NCBI RefSeq assembly: GCF_017744695.1
Contig: NZ_JAGIAS010000007.1
Span: forward strand, 310,001 to 374,000
Direction of reading: 5' to 3'
Length of the DNA stretch: 64,000 bases
Origin: Dyadobacter sp.
GTDB lineage: Bacteria; Bacteroidota; Bacteroidia; Cytophagales; Spirosomataceae
A program made the translations under genes and the position numbers. Each line of letters begins with the position of its first letter. Position 1 is the first letter of the stretch. The notes beneath the pieces are model-generated. The model searched no databases. It was not told the origin of the DNA and saw nothing but the letters and a program-made list of their open reading frames with translations. This document shows, in pieces, positions 8,115 through 17,021 of the stretch.

Positions 8115-9602
8115 TTACGACAAGCTCTTTTCGAGTGTAGCTTTCCAATTGCTGTACGCGTCGCGCGTGGCTTGTACGTGATTTGCGTCGGGCTCGATCG
8201 TGCGTAGCGCGGTAAGGCCGACAAATGCTTCTTCTCTGTTCTTATAATAACCGAGTCCGAAGCCGGCAGCACGGGCTGCTCCCTGTGCGCCGTCGGTGTT
8301 GTAAAGCTCAACGGTAGCGCCGGAGACATTGGCAAAGGTTTCCCTGAAAACGGGGCTGAGGAACATATTGGCTTCCCCGGCACGAATGTTCTTGAGGGAT
8401 ACGCCTACTGTTTCCATGATTTCCATGCCATAGTAAAGGGCGAAAACAATGCCTTCCTGTGACGCTCGTGTGAAATGGCTCAATCCGTGACGGCTGAATT
8501 GAAGCCCTTTGAACGTGCTTCCGGGATCCTGGTTTTCGAGCATACGCTCGGCCCCGTTGCCAAATGGAAGGCAGAACAGACCGTCGGAACCCACAGGCGC
8601 TTGTGCGGCCAGGTTGTTCATTTCGGGGTAAGAGATATTCCCCTGGAACAGCGCATTGCGAAGCCATCCATTCAGGCTTCCGGTCCCGTTTACGCACAGC
8701 AAAACGCCATACCGTGATGCCGAAGAAATAGGGTTCACGTGCAGGAAGGTATTAACACGTGATTTCGGATCGAACTTAATTTGATCGCTGACGCCGTAGA
8801 CGACCCCGGAAGTACCGGCAGTCGCCGCAACTTCACCAGGTTCGAGTACATTGAGTGAAAAGGCGTTGTTGGGTTGGTCGCCCGCGCGGTATGTAACGGG
8901 AATGCCTGCGCGTAACCCAAGCTCGGCAGCAGCGGAAGCGGATACTTTCCCTTGTTCGGCAAATGTTGGAAGTACTTCGGGAAGGATATTTTGGTTGAAT
9001 CCGAAATGGTCGAACAGGAAATCGGCCGGACGCTGATTGACAAAGTCCCAGAATATCCCTTCGGAAAGCCCCGATGGAGTCGTAACCACTTCCCCGGTCA
9101 TGCGGGCAGCCAGGTAATCGCCGGGCAGCATGAATTTATGGACCTTCGCGTAAACATCGGGTTCATTCTGCTTCACCCAGCCTAGTTTGGATGCCGTGAA
9201 ATTGCCCGGGGAGTTGAGCAAATGCGGTAAAACATATTCTTCACCTAATGCTTCCATCGCCTGGTTGCCGACTTCAACAGCGCGGCTGTCGCACCAGATG
9301 ATGGATGGACGGAGCACGTTCAGGTTTTCATCCACGACCACGAGCCCGTGCATTTGGTAGGATATACCAATTGCCCCAACCTGGTCAGGGGATACGTTCG
9401 CCTTTTTGATAACAGCCTGGGATGCAAGACACGCATTTTCCCACCACATCTGCGGCTGCTGTTCGGCGAAGCCCGGCTTGGGAGCAGCAATGGTCATTTC
9501 CCTTTCAGGATAGAATGCGGAGGCGGCAACTGCCCCGGTATCTGCGTGAATCAAACAAGCTTTGACGGACGAACTGCCTAAATCGAATCCAAGGAAATAC
9601 AT
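8115..9602 (-). CDS. xylB: Xylulokinase, FGGY carbohydrate kinase
   Basis: A 495-residue kinase of the FGGY family that phosphorylates D-xylulose to xylulose 5-phosphate for the pentose phosphate pathway. The N-terminal ATP-binding motif is FLGFDLGSSSVKACL, the xylulokinase substrate segment is ISYQMHGLV, and the catalytic Asp is in AGDQPNN (Asp242). Length fits XylB. No xylose isomerase or transporter is adjacent, so the sugar assignment rests on family resemblance. Its upstream region is AT-rich and holds a palindrome at 9701-9723. Confidence 0.82.
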   Translation of the reverse strand: MYFLGFDLGSSSVKACLIHADTGAVAASAFYPEREMTIAAPKPGFAEQQPQMWWENACLASQAVIKKANVSPDQVGAIGISYQMHGLVVVDENLNVLRPSIIWCDSRAVEVGNQAMEALGEEYVLPHLLNSPGNFTASKLGWVKQNEPDVYAKVHKFMLPGDYLAARMTGEVVTTPSGLSEGIFWDFVNQRPADFLFDHFGFNQNILPEVLPTFAEQGKVSASAAAELGLRAGIPVTYRAGDQPNNAFSLNVLEPGEVAATAGTSGVVYGVSDQIKFDPKSRVNTFLHVNPISSASRYGVLLCVNGTGSLNGWLRNALFQGNISYPEMNNLAAQAPVGSDGLFCLPFGNGAERMLENQDPGSTFKGLQFSRHGLSHFTRASQEGIVFALYYGMEIMETVGVSLKNIRAGEANMFLSPVFRETFANVSGATVELYNTDGAQGAARAAGFGLGYYKNREEAFVGLTALRTIEPDANHVQATRDAYSNWKATLEKSLS

Positions 9603-9700
9603 TGCGAAATATGATTATTTTGATTTGAAATGCTTCAATGTTTAAATATAAGCGCTAAAAAGTACAAAAATGTTCAAATAACTTTAAGAAAAGAAACATA

Positions 9701-9723
9701 TTAAGTGTAATTTTTACACTTAA
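9701..9723. promoter_or_regulatory. Operator-like palindrome upstream of xylB
   Basis: Inverted repeat TTAAGTGT and ACACTTAA separated by 7 nt, about 100 bp upstream of xylB in an AT-rich tract. The symmetry suggests a repressor site; the regulator is unknown. Confidence 0.45.
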
Positions 9724-9847
9724 ATATAAATGTGTTGAATAGGTACGGGAAAGTGACGTCAGAACAGTCAGAAATTGGGTATATTAATGACCTGATGAAA
9801 CTAAAGGGTTGATTTTAGGGTCTCCTTTGTGTTTATCTTGCAAGAGG

Positions 9848-9870
9848 TCAAATATCTATGCGATATTTGA
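9848..9870. promoter_or_regulatory. Perfect inverted repeat before the M28 peptidase
   Basis: TCAAATATC (9848-9856) and GATATTTGA (9862-9870) form perfect 9-bp arms with a 5-nt spacer, 38 nt upstream of the peptidase ATG. It could be an operator or a leader hairpin. Confidence 0.45.
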
Positions 9871-9908
9871 GGAAAATTTCAAGTTGCTGACATCCTTTAT
9901 CGGGAATT

Positions 9909-11372
9909 ATGAAGAAAGTTGTACAAGTCGTTCTCATCGGTGGATTGTTTTTGTTGTTTTCAGAATTTCACCCGGTAGACAGAAAATGGGAGAAGCAGTT
10001 CTCCCGCCTTGATCGGGAAATCAGGGAAAACAGCAAAGCCTATGCAACACTGGGGGACGCAACCAGGACCATCGGGCACCGGCTTACGGGAAGCGTAAAT
10101 GGAGAAAAAGCGGAGGAATATGCATTCAAGCTTTTGAAAAGTTATGGTTTCACCGATGTGGTTTATCAGCCTTTCGAAGTAGAAGCCTGGATGCGGGACA
10201 CTGTCACACTATCCATTGCACCCGGCAGTAGCGACAACTTTCGTGATGTTCCCGTAGTATCCCTGGCGCATTCGCCTGTGGAATCCAATCTGCAAGGTGA
10301 AATTGTGGATGTCGGTAACGGCCTGGAAGAAGATTTCCTGGCTATGAAAGACAAAGTGAAGGGCAAGATTGCGATGGCAAACATCAATCTGGTGGGTGTA
10401 ACAGGCAAAAAGAACCTGCACCGGTCGGAAAAAACAGCATTGGCGATCAAATATGGAGCACGGGGAGTGATCATGGTCAATGGTGCGCCGGGTAAGATTT
10501 TACTTACCGGAACCGCATCGGTTACCGGAGCGATTATTTCCATTCCCGCGGTGTGTATATCCAACGAAAGTGGCCACGAGATCAGGAAATGGATTAAGGA
10601 CGAAGGCCCTCTGGAAGCTCATATCGATATGCACAACATTTCGAAGCCTATCAAAGCGCGGAATGTAATAGCTACGCTCAAAGGAAAATCGGACGAGAAA
10701 GTGATCATCGGGGGGCACCTGGATTCATGGGATCTGGCCACCGGCGCTATTGACAATGGAATCGGTTCTTTCGCAGTAATAGATGTGGCCAGAGCTTTCA
10801 AGGCATTGAAAGTGAAACCGGAGCGGACCATTCAATTCGTGTTGTTTATGGGGGAAGAGCAGGGGCTGCTAGGCTCGAAGCACTTTGTGAACGAACTTAA
10901 AAAGTCCGGGACGATCGACAAGGTTTCTTATATGATGAACCTCGATATGACCAACGATCCGAATGGAGCCAATACATTTGGACGGGATGAGATGACCGAG
11001 TTCTTCGCGACTGTTGGACAGGCTATCCGTTCCGTTGACAGTGATTATAAAAACGAAACAACAAACAGGGCTGGTCTGCATAGCGACCATCAGCCGTTCA
11101 TGCTGGAGGGCGTCCCCATTGCCGGTTTGTCAGGCCACCTCGATCCCAATGTTTTGCAATGCTATCATGCAGATTGCGATGATTTCAGTCTGGTAAACAA
11201 GGATCAGCTGGAAAATACGGTGCGCATCGCCTCCATGTATCTATACGCACTATCCAATGCAGAGAATATCGCGGTGAAGAAATTGTCGGACCAAAAAACA
11301 CGTGATTATCTGATATCGCAGGGATTGAAAGAAGAACTGATTATCGGCCAGGAGTGGCGATGGGAACAGTAA
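9909..11372 (+). CDS. Secreted M28-family metallopeptidase with PA domain
   Basis: A 487-residue exported zinc peptidase resembling carboxypeptidase Q. A signal peptide (VVQVVLIGGLFLLFS) is followed by an inserted PA domain (about residues 110-240) and the M28 catalytic domain. Metal ligands and catalytic acid can be seen in IGGHLDSWD, GAIDNGIGS, FMGEEQGLLGS, YMMNLDMTND and the late His in YHADCDDF. It probably cleaves peptides in the periplasm or outside the cell. ispE follows 25 bp downstream, suggesting cotranscription. Confidence 0.9.
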   Translation: MKKVVQVVLIGGLFLLFSEFHPVDRKWEKQFSRLDREIRENSKAYATLGDATRTIGHRLTGSVNGEKAEEYAFKLLKSYGFTDVVYQPFEVEAWMRDTVTLSIAPGSSDNFRDVPVVSLAHSPVESNLQGEIVDVGNGLEEDFLAMKDKVKGKIAMANINLVGVTGKKNLHRSEKTALAIKYGARGVIMVNGAPGKILLTGTASVTGAIISIPAVCISNESGHEIRKWIKDEGPLEAHIDMHNISKPIKARNVIATLKGKSDEKVIIGGHLDSWDLATGAIDNGIGSFAVIDVARAFKALKVKPERTIQFVLFMGEEQGLLGSKHFVNELKKSGTIDKVSYMMNLDMTNDPNGANTFGRDEMTEFFATVGQAIRSVDSDYKNETTNRAGLHSDHQPFMLEGVPIAGLSGHLDPNVLQCYHADCDDFSLVNKDQLENTVRIASMYLYALSNAENIAVKKLSDQKTRDYLISQGLKEELIIGQEWRWEQ

Positions 11373-11397
11373 ACTATTTGCCGCAACAGAAAGTACA

Positions 11398-12207
11398 ATG
11401 CTAGTATTTCCGAATGCCAAGATCAACATCGGTTTAAATATCGTTGAAAAGCGCCCGGACGGGTTTCATAACATCGAGTCCTGTTTCTATCCTGTGGGTT
11501 GGTCGGATGCGTTGGAAATTACTTTGGCGGAGAAGTTCTCATTTCACGCCGACGGGATTTCCATTCCTGGAAACGCCGCCGACAATCTCTGCACAAAGGC
11601 GTATGAAATGCTCAGAAATGATTTTGATCTGTCCGCTGTCAAAATACATTTGTTGAAAACGGTGCCTATCGGTGCCGGACTTGGTGGAGGGTCGGCAGAC
11701 GCGGCTTTTACCATTAAAGCGTTGAATCAGCTATTCGATCTGGCGATTTCCATCGAAGAGCAAGAGAAATATGCCAGACTAATCGGCAGCGATTGTGCCT
11801 TTTTTATCCGTAACAAACCGGTGTATTGCTTCGAAAAAGGTGACCAGTTTGATACGATCGATATTAATATTTCCGGTAAATGGATCGTGCTTGTGAACCC
11901 GGGAATACATATCTCGACGATCGAAGCATATTCCGGGGTAGTCGCGAAACGAAGCACCGAAAATTTACGTAATATACTTCGGGAGCCGATCACCGAGTGG
12001 AAAGGCCGCGTCACGAACGATTTTGAAGCAACTCTTTTTAAAAAATGCCCCTCTTTAGAGGAAATAAAGGAAAAATTATATGGCCTTGGTGCCGAGTACG
12101 CAGCCATGAGCGGTTCAGGATCTACGTTGTTCGGCATTTTCGGGCAGGAGCAGAATGTGAAAGAGCATTTTCCGGACTTTCGTCTGTGGCAGGGTTTTCT
12201 TAAATAA
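11398..12207 (+). CDS. ispE: 4-diphosphocytidyl-2-C-methyl-D-erythritol kinase
   Basis: A 269-residue GHMP kinase of the MEP isoprenoid pathway that phosphorylates CDP-methylerythritol with ATP. The ATP-binding motif PIGAGLGGGSADAAF is at residues 90-104, the N-terminal FPNAKINIGL carries the catalytic Lys8, and Asp101 lies in GGSAD. The C-terminal GHMP motif AAMSGSGSTLFGIF is intact. It lies 25 bp after the M28 peptidase gene. Confidence 0.95.
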   Translation: MLVFPNAKINIGLNIVEKRPDGFHNIESCFYPVGWSDALEITLAEKFSFHADGISIPGNAADNLCTKAYEMLRNDFDLSAVKIHLLKTVPIGAGLGGGSADAAFTIKALNQLFDLAISIEEQEKYARLIGSDCAFFIRNKPVYCFEKGDQFDTIDINISGKWIVLVNPGIHISTIEAYSGVVAKRSTENLRNILREPITEWKGRVTNDFEATLFKKCPSLEEIKEKLYGLGAEYAAMSGSGSTLFGIFGQEQNVKEHFPDFRLWQGFLK

Positions 12208-12295
12208 ATTTAACCTTTACGTTATGTATTAAGGTGCAAAATAGTCGTTATATTCACTTTGAATTGCGCTTTTCGAAGATATCAATGATTAGGAG

Positions 12296-12907
12296 ATGAG
12301 TCCGAAGCACACAACTAAGCAAACCGAAAACCCTTTCACCAAACGTCGTGAGCCGCTTGGCTTTATGCTTTGGCTAGGGGTTGCTGGCAGCTCAGTGCTT
12401 TTTACCTCGATTTTCGTCATTTTCCTTCTGAGGGCGCATAAAGAGACCGCTCACCTGGTTGCATTGCCTGACATGTTCTGGCTGAGTACGCTGGTCATCC
12501 TGTTTAGCAGTATTACACTTCACGAAGCGAACCTGGCTTTCACAAACGAACGTTTTCTGCATTACAGGGTATTTCTGGGCGCTACACTCTTGCTCGGATT
12601 TACCTTCATTATGCTGCAAACGGGCGGATGGATGGAAATGGTTAATTCCGGCGTTTTTAGTGGCGTCAATACCCCCGAAGGATTCATTTACCTGCTGACG
12701 GGCCTTCACCTGCTGCATATGATAGGAGGCGTGTTGTATCTGAGCTATCTGTTCCGGAAAGCGGTGAAGAACAGGAGTTATGTGGATTCGTTCGTATACA
12801 GCGTCAATCCTCCAAACCGCCTGCGTATTAAGCTTTTTACCCGCTACTGGCATTTCACAGGCGCGCTCTGGCTTGTGGTGTTTATTTTCCTGATCGTACT
12901 TTACTGA
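12296..12907 (+). CDS. Cytochrome c oxidase subunit III-like protein
   Basis: A 203-residue membrane protein with about five helices, typical of heme-copper oxidase subunit III (the CtaE/CyoC family). Diagnostic segments are FLLRAHKE in helix 1, SSITLHEANLAF in helix 2, the LTGLHLLHMIGG helix with conserved His, and the final RYWHFTGALWLVVF helix. Subunit III supports the oxidase but holds no redox centre. No other oxidase subunit gene is adjacent, so it is a stand-alone copy, as is often seen in Bacteroidota. Confidence 0.88.
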   Translation: MSPKHTTKQTENPFTKRREPLGFMLWLGVAGSSVLFTSIFVIFLLRAHKETAHLVALPDMFWLSTLVILFSSITLHEANLAFTNERFLHYRVFLGATLLLGFTFIMLQTGGWMEMVNSGVFSGVNTPEGFIYLLTGLHLLHMIGGVLYLSYLFRKAVKNRSYVDSFVYSVNPPNRLRIKLFTRYWHFTGALWLVVFIFLIVLY

Positions 12908-12979
12908 GATCCGGCCAAAGGTGCCTTCTCCGCAATTGCATTCCCGAATTCGTATATTTGGAATCCGAGATGTAATCAT

Positions 12980-14155
12980 ATGATCCCTGCTTCGCCGCCG
13001 ATCCGTACCGACCTTTTTTCACTATTCATTCTGCTGGGTTGTGTGCAGGGGCTGATCCTCGCGTATGTTTTCCTGTCGCATGTAAAGGGCAGCCATCGCG
13101 CGAACCTCTTCCTCGGAATACTGATCCTGGCAATGTCGGTCATTATCACCGATGTCTGGTTGGGATATACCCATTACATGTTCCGTGTGCTGTGGCTGGT
13201 CGATTTCAGTGAGCCGCTGAACTTGCTCATGGCCCCAACCGCATTTCTTTATACCCAAACAGGAGTGAACCAGAAGACGCCCCGGCGCGCATGGCTGCAT
13301 TTTTTACCCTCGCTGGTGTATCTAGCATATATGTGCGTGCTCATTTACCCGCAAAGTCTGGCATTCAAGTACAATTCAAATATTGGCTCTTTCCATCCCG
13401 AAATGGAAAGGATTGAAGCCACGAGGTACGGTAGCGATTGGATGTTTTTCCCGAAATGGCACATCAACGATCTCACGTTCGCTAGTATGGTGATTTATAG
13501 CATTGCCGGCTTCTGGTTTCTGACCCGTGCATTCCGGGAACGCGGGACTTCTTTTTTTGCGGGTGAAAAGAATCCGCTTACCTGGTTCAGGGACATGTCT
13601 TTGCAGCTCACATTCCTGATACTGGTTTTCTTTATCGTCCGAACCTCATTCCCTCATGATCTCGGCGACCATATTATCGCCGCATTCATTTCGCTGATTA
13701 TCTACATTATCAGCTTCACGGTGTTGAGAAAATCACTGTTTTTTCATGAGTCGAATGAACGCACCGCCCGGAAATATGAAAAATCGTCACTGACGGAAGA
13801 AATACAATCTGCGACGCTGGGCAAACTGGAAGCGGTCATGCTTGCGGAAAAGCCATTCCTCGACCCCGGTTTTTCCCTGCCAACGCTTTCCAAAAGACTC
13901 GGTGTGTCGACCCACCATTTGTCACAGATACTTAATGAGGAATTGAAACAAAGCTTTTTCGACTTTTTGGGTGCATACCGCATTCAGGAGGCGCAGCGGC
14001 TACTTGCCGATCCGGAGAATGCTTACATCAAAATCGAGGAAATCGGACAGATGGTAGGGTACAACTCAAAATCCGCATTCAACACGGCTTTCCGAAAGAT
14101 AACCGGTTCCACACCCTCCGAGTACCGTAAAAAACAGGCAAATCAGAAGTTCTGA
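12980..14155 (+). CDS. Membrane-anchored AraC-family transcriptional regulator
   Basis: A 391-residue protein with about seven N-terminal membrane helices (residues 10-250) and a C-terminal AraC double helix-turn-helix (about 285-385). Key regions are SLPTLSKRLGVSTHHLSQILNE, RIQEAQRLL and the second HTH, IGQMVGYNSKSAFNTAFRKITG, ending in TPSEYRK. Such proteins are thought to sense a membrane or extracellular cue and regulate nearby genes. The next gene, an acyltransferase 90 bp downstream, is the obvious candidate target. Confidence 0.9.
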   Translation: MIPASPPIRTDLFSLFILLGCVQGLILAYVFLSHVKGSHRANLFLGILILAMSVIITDVWLGYTHYMFRVLWLVDFSEPLNLLMAPTAFLYTQTGVNQKTPRRAWLHFLPSLVYLAYMCVLIYPQSLAFKYNSNIGSFHPEMERIEATRYGSDWMFFPKWHINDLTFASMVIYSIAGFWFLTRAFRERGTSFFAGEKNPLTWFRDMSLQLTFLILVFFIVRTSFPHDLGDHIIAAFISLIIYIISFTVLRKSLFFHESNERTARKYEKSSLTEEIQSATLGKLEAVMLAEKPFLDPGFSLPTLSKRLGVSTHHLSQILNEELKQSFFDFLGAYRIQEAQRLLADPENAYIKIEEIGQMVGYNSKSAFNTAFRKITGSTPSEYRKKQANQKF

Positions 14156-14180
14156 CTTATCGGGAAGAACTTCGAACGGA

Positions 14181-14208
14181 TCAGAACGGTCGTTTTAGAC
14201 CTGTTTCG
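14181..14208. promoter_or_regulatory. Candidate regulator site before the acyltransferase gene
   Basis: Imperfect palindrome with half-sites AACGGTC (14185-14191) and GACCTGTT (14198-14205), in the 89-bp gap between the AraC gene and the acyltransferase. Binding by the AraC protein is inference. Confidence 0.4.
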
Positions 14209-14244
14209 GACACTAGTTTTGGGCATCACTCAAAACTATTTGTC

Positions 14245-15444
14245 ATGGAAACAAAACCCAGCCAATTTAATACCCCATCACCGCAAATCCGCCGATATGA
14301 TCTCGACTGGCTGCGCGTGCTCGCCTTCGGAATCCTGATATTCTTCCACGTCGGAATGTTTTTCAACCATTGGGGCTGGCATATCAAAAACAATGTGATC
14401 ACACATGCGGTTGAATGGCCGATGCGGTTCAGCAGCCAATGGAGAATGTCGCTGCTATTTATGATATCAGGGGCCGGAGTCTATTTTGCGCTCGGAAGTC
14501 GCGGATCGGCAGCTTTTCTGAAAGAGCGTTTTGTCCGGATTTTCATACCACTTGTTTTCGGGATGTTCGTGATCGTGCCGCCGCAGATCTTTTTCGAGCG
14601 CCTTACGCAGGGGCAAACGTATGACTACGGAGATTTCTATAAAACCGTGTTTCAATTCATCCCTTACCCCGAAGGTAGTTTCAGCTGGCACCATTTGTGG
14701 TACCTCGTCTACATTTTCTGCTATTCTTTATTGGGGCTGCCGCTGTTGCTTTTGCTACGTCGTTATACCAGCTTTACGCAGCGTGTGGCGGCATTCTTTG
14801 CCAATCCCTGGGCTTTAATTGCCTTGCCGGTACTCTGGCATGTGGGCGGTAGTGTTTTACTGGAAGAACATTTCCCTACTACACATAATCTGGTGAAGGA
14901 TTGGAACGAGCATTTTCATGATTTTACGCTCTTCGTGACCGGATTTGTGATTTGCACGCAAACCCGCTTCTGGGAAACGCTCCAAAAATACAGACAGCTA
15001 ACGCTGGGCATATGGATTACGCTGACCATCGCCCTCTACGCATATTATTGGACTGTCGACAGGGATATGAATGCGGTGGAATGGCTTGTTTATGATGCGA
15101 TCAAGACGACCAACGCGTGGTGCATTCTGCTATCTATCTTTGGATACGGCTATACTTACCTTCAATTCACCAACCCATTTCTGAAATACGCCAATGAGGC
15201 GGTATACCCGTTTTACATCTTGCATCAGACGGTGATCATTTGCCTGGCCTATCCATTGATCCAATCACCGATGCATTGGTTTGTGAAGTTCATCTACCTG
15301 TGCATAGCCACATTTGTGATTTGCCTCGGTATGTATCATTTCCTGATCCGGCGAAGTAACCTCCTGCGGGTGTTTTTTGGAATGAAAACGATGACACGAA
15401 GAAAAAGTAATGAGCCTGTGACGCCTATTTCTTCAATATCTTGA
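14245..15444 (+). CDS. Acyltransferase-3 family membrane protein (OpgC-like)
   Basis: A 399-residue integral membrane protein with about ten helices. Its start, RRYDLDWLRVLAFGILIFFHVG, carries the conserved RxDxxR-like and HxG features of acyltransferase-3/OpgC proteins, and SWHHLWYLVYIF is a second conserved block. These enzymes move acetyl or succinyl groups onto sugars or glucans at the inner membrane. It lies directly behind the AraC regulator, and its 3' end overlaps the convergent OmpA gene by 20 bp. Confidence 0.85.
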   Translation: METKPSQFNTPSPQIRRYDLDWLRVLAFGILIFFHVGMFFNHWGWHIKNNVITHAVEWPMRFSSQWRMSLLFMISGAGVYFALGSRGSAAFLKERFVRIFIPLVFGMFVIVPPQIFFERLTQGQTYDYGDFYKTVFQFIPYPEGSFSWHHLWYLVYIFCYSLLGLPLLLLLRRYTSFTQRVAAFFANPWALIALPVLWHVGGSVLLEEHFPTTHNLVKDWNEHFHDFTLFVTGFVICTQTRFWETLQKYRQLTLGIWITLTIALYAYYWTVDRDMNAVEWLVYDAIKTTNAWCILLSIFGYGYTYLQFTNPFLKYANEAVYPFYILHQTVIICLAYPLIQSPMHWFVKFIYLCIATFVICLGMYHFLIRRSNLLRVFFGMKTMTRRKSNEPVTPISSIS

Positions 15445-17005
15445 ATTCCACGCGGCGGTTCTGCTGCTGTCCTTCCGGTGTGTCATTTTTGGCAACCGGC
15501 TTGGTTTCACCATAGCCTTTGCTGGCAATGCGATCGGGTTCGATGCCTTTGCCGATCAGGTATTCGCGTACGGCGTCGGCCCGTTTCTGTGAAAGATCGA
15601 TGTTGAACTCGGCGCTACCGGTATTATCTGTGTGCCCGCCGAGCTCGATGGAAAGCGTCTTGTTCTCTTCCATCGAGATGGCAATGCGGTTCAGCTCGCC
15701 AAACGACTCGTCGCGGAGCGTGGCTTTTCCTGTGGCGAAGAAAATGTTGTTAAGCCGCACGATCTGGCCTTCTTCGATCGGGATCAGTTTCAGCGATTTG
15801 TTCGCGATTTCCTTGAAGCCCTTATTGCCGTTGCTGGTGGAGTCGGTAAGGTCGATATTTTCTCCCTCCGCGATGAAATTGGGCGCTACTGCCCGCCAGC
15901 TGTATTTCTGGCCGTACGGAAGCACGAGTTTATATTCGCCGGTGGTAGGGTTGGTCGTTGCGGTACCTACTTCTTCGCCGGTAGCAAGGTCCTCGTAAAT
16001 GATCGTCGCTTCAACAGGCTTGCCGGTTTTGGAATCGATCACTTTTCCGCTGATCATGACCACGGGGTCGGAGGGCGGCACGACGGCGACAGGGGCTTCT
16101 GTTGCCGAATCGGCCGGAGCAGGTTTGGGTTGCAGGTTATAGCGGACAATATCGCCTTTGCCCTCGGTGTCTTTGAAAGAAACCATGTAGGCGAAATCGC
16201 CCAGGGCGGAAATGGTATAGTAAGCGTCGTAGCCGTCGGTGTTGATGGCAGGGCCGAGGTTTACCGGCCTGCTCCATCTTTTCCAGGATTTGTCGATCCG
16301 CTTGCTGTAATAAATATCGTTGCTGCCTTGCCCGCCCTTCCGGTCGCTGGAAAAATAGAGCGTCACGCCGTCAGGTGCGAGGAATGGGGTGGTTTCGGTA
16401 AAATCTGCGGTGTTAATTTCAGCGCCGAGGTTCAATGGTTTGGACCAGGTACCGTCTTTTTGTTTGAAACTCACGTACAAATCGTCGACTTTGCTGTTTT
16501 TCTTTTCGCTGAAAGACATCACCAACGTTTTACCGTCATTGGAGAGATAACCGCAGTCGAACTGGCCTTTGCTGAGTTTGGTATAACCCGGAATATCCAG
16601 CTTGTTTGGAGCGGACCAGCCCCGCGCCGTTTTTTTACTGGTTGAAAACCCGCGTGTCTCGTAGGTTCCGTTTTTGTACGAGCCTTTGATTAACAGAGTG
16701 TTGCCGTCGGGAGTGATGCTGTAAAGGCTGTTGTAATCTTCTTTGTTGAGGGGCGAAGGCAGCCTCCGCGCAGGCGTCCATTTGTCGCTTTTCAGTTCTG
16801 AATACCAGATATCCTGGCTGCCTTTCGGGCCGTGCGTGTTCTGCGGGTGGCTTACCCTTGAAAAATAGATCGTTTTGCCGTCGGGAGAAATGATCGGACT
16901 GATTTCATTGTATTCAGTATTGACCGATTTTCCGAGGTTTTCCAGCTGCGCGTAGGCGCAAATGGACGTGGCGACCGTAATGGCTAAGAGGCAGAAAGCA
17001 CGCAT
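15425..17005 (-). CDS. OmpA-family protein with PD40 propeller and carboxypeptidase-regulatory-like domain
   Basis: A 526-residue exported protein: signal peptide (ends AYAQ), a beta-propeller built of PD40 repeats (for example ISPDGKTIYFSRV, FLAPDGVTLYFSSDR; about residues 30-290), a carboxypeptidase-regulatory-like domain (MISGKVIDSKTGKPVEATI; about 315-400), and a C-terminal OmpA peptidoglycan-binding domain (GGHTDNTG, LSQKRADAVREYL, NRRVEF). The order propeller-CRD-OmpA resembles the T9SS component PorE, but the N-terminal TPR region of PorE is absent. Likely an envelope protein tethered to peptidoglycan. Confidence 0.88.
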   Translation of the reverse strand: MRAFCLLAITVATSICAYAQLENLGKSVNTEYNEISPIISPDGKTIYFSRVSHPQNTHGPKGSQDIWYSELKSDKWTPARRLPSPLNKEDYNSLYSITPDGNTLLIKGSYKNGTYETRGFSTSKKTARGWSAPNKLDIPGYTKLSKGQFDCGYLSNDGKTLVMSFSEKKNSKVDDLYVSFKQKDGTWSKPLNLGAEINTADFTETTPFLAPDGVTLYFSSDRKGGQGSNDIYYSKRIDKSWKRWSRPVNLGPAINTDGYDAYYTISALGDFAYMVSFKDTEGKGDIVRYNLQPKPAPADSATEAPVAVVPPSDPVVMISGKVIDSKTGKPVEATIIYEDLATGEEVGTATTNPTTGEYKLVLPYGQKYSWRAVAPNFIAEGENIDLTDSTSNGNKGFKEIANKSLKLIPIEEGQIVRLNNIFFATGKATLRDESFGELNRIAISMEENKTLSIELGGHTDNTGSAEFNIDLSQKRADAVREYLIGKGIEPDRIASKGYGETKPVAKNDTPEGQQQNRRVEFKILKK

Positions 17006-17021
17006 TGTTCTTACAGGATGG

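Larger units (their letters stand above)
9603..9908. other. AT-rich divergent intergenic region
   Basis: About 306 bp separating xylB from the M28 peptidase. It holds two inverted repeats (9701-9723 and 9848-9870, listed separately) and otherwise only AT-rich sequence; no small gene is supported. Confidence 0.6.

Noticed and set aside
15632..16645. Long plus-strand open frame (337 codons) opposite the OmpA/PD40 gene
   Set aside because: It has no family features and lies wholly antisense to a well-supported gene; it arises from the codon bias of that gene.
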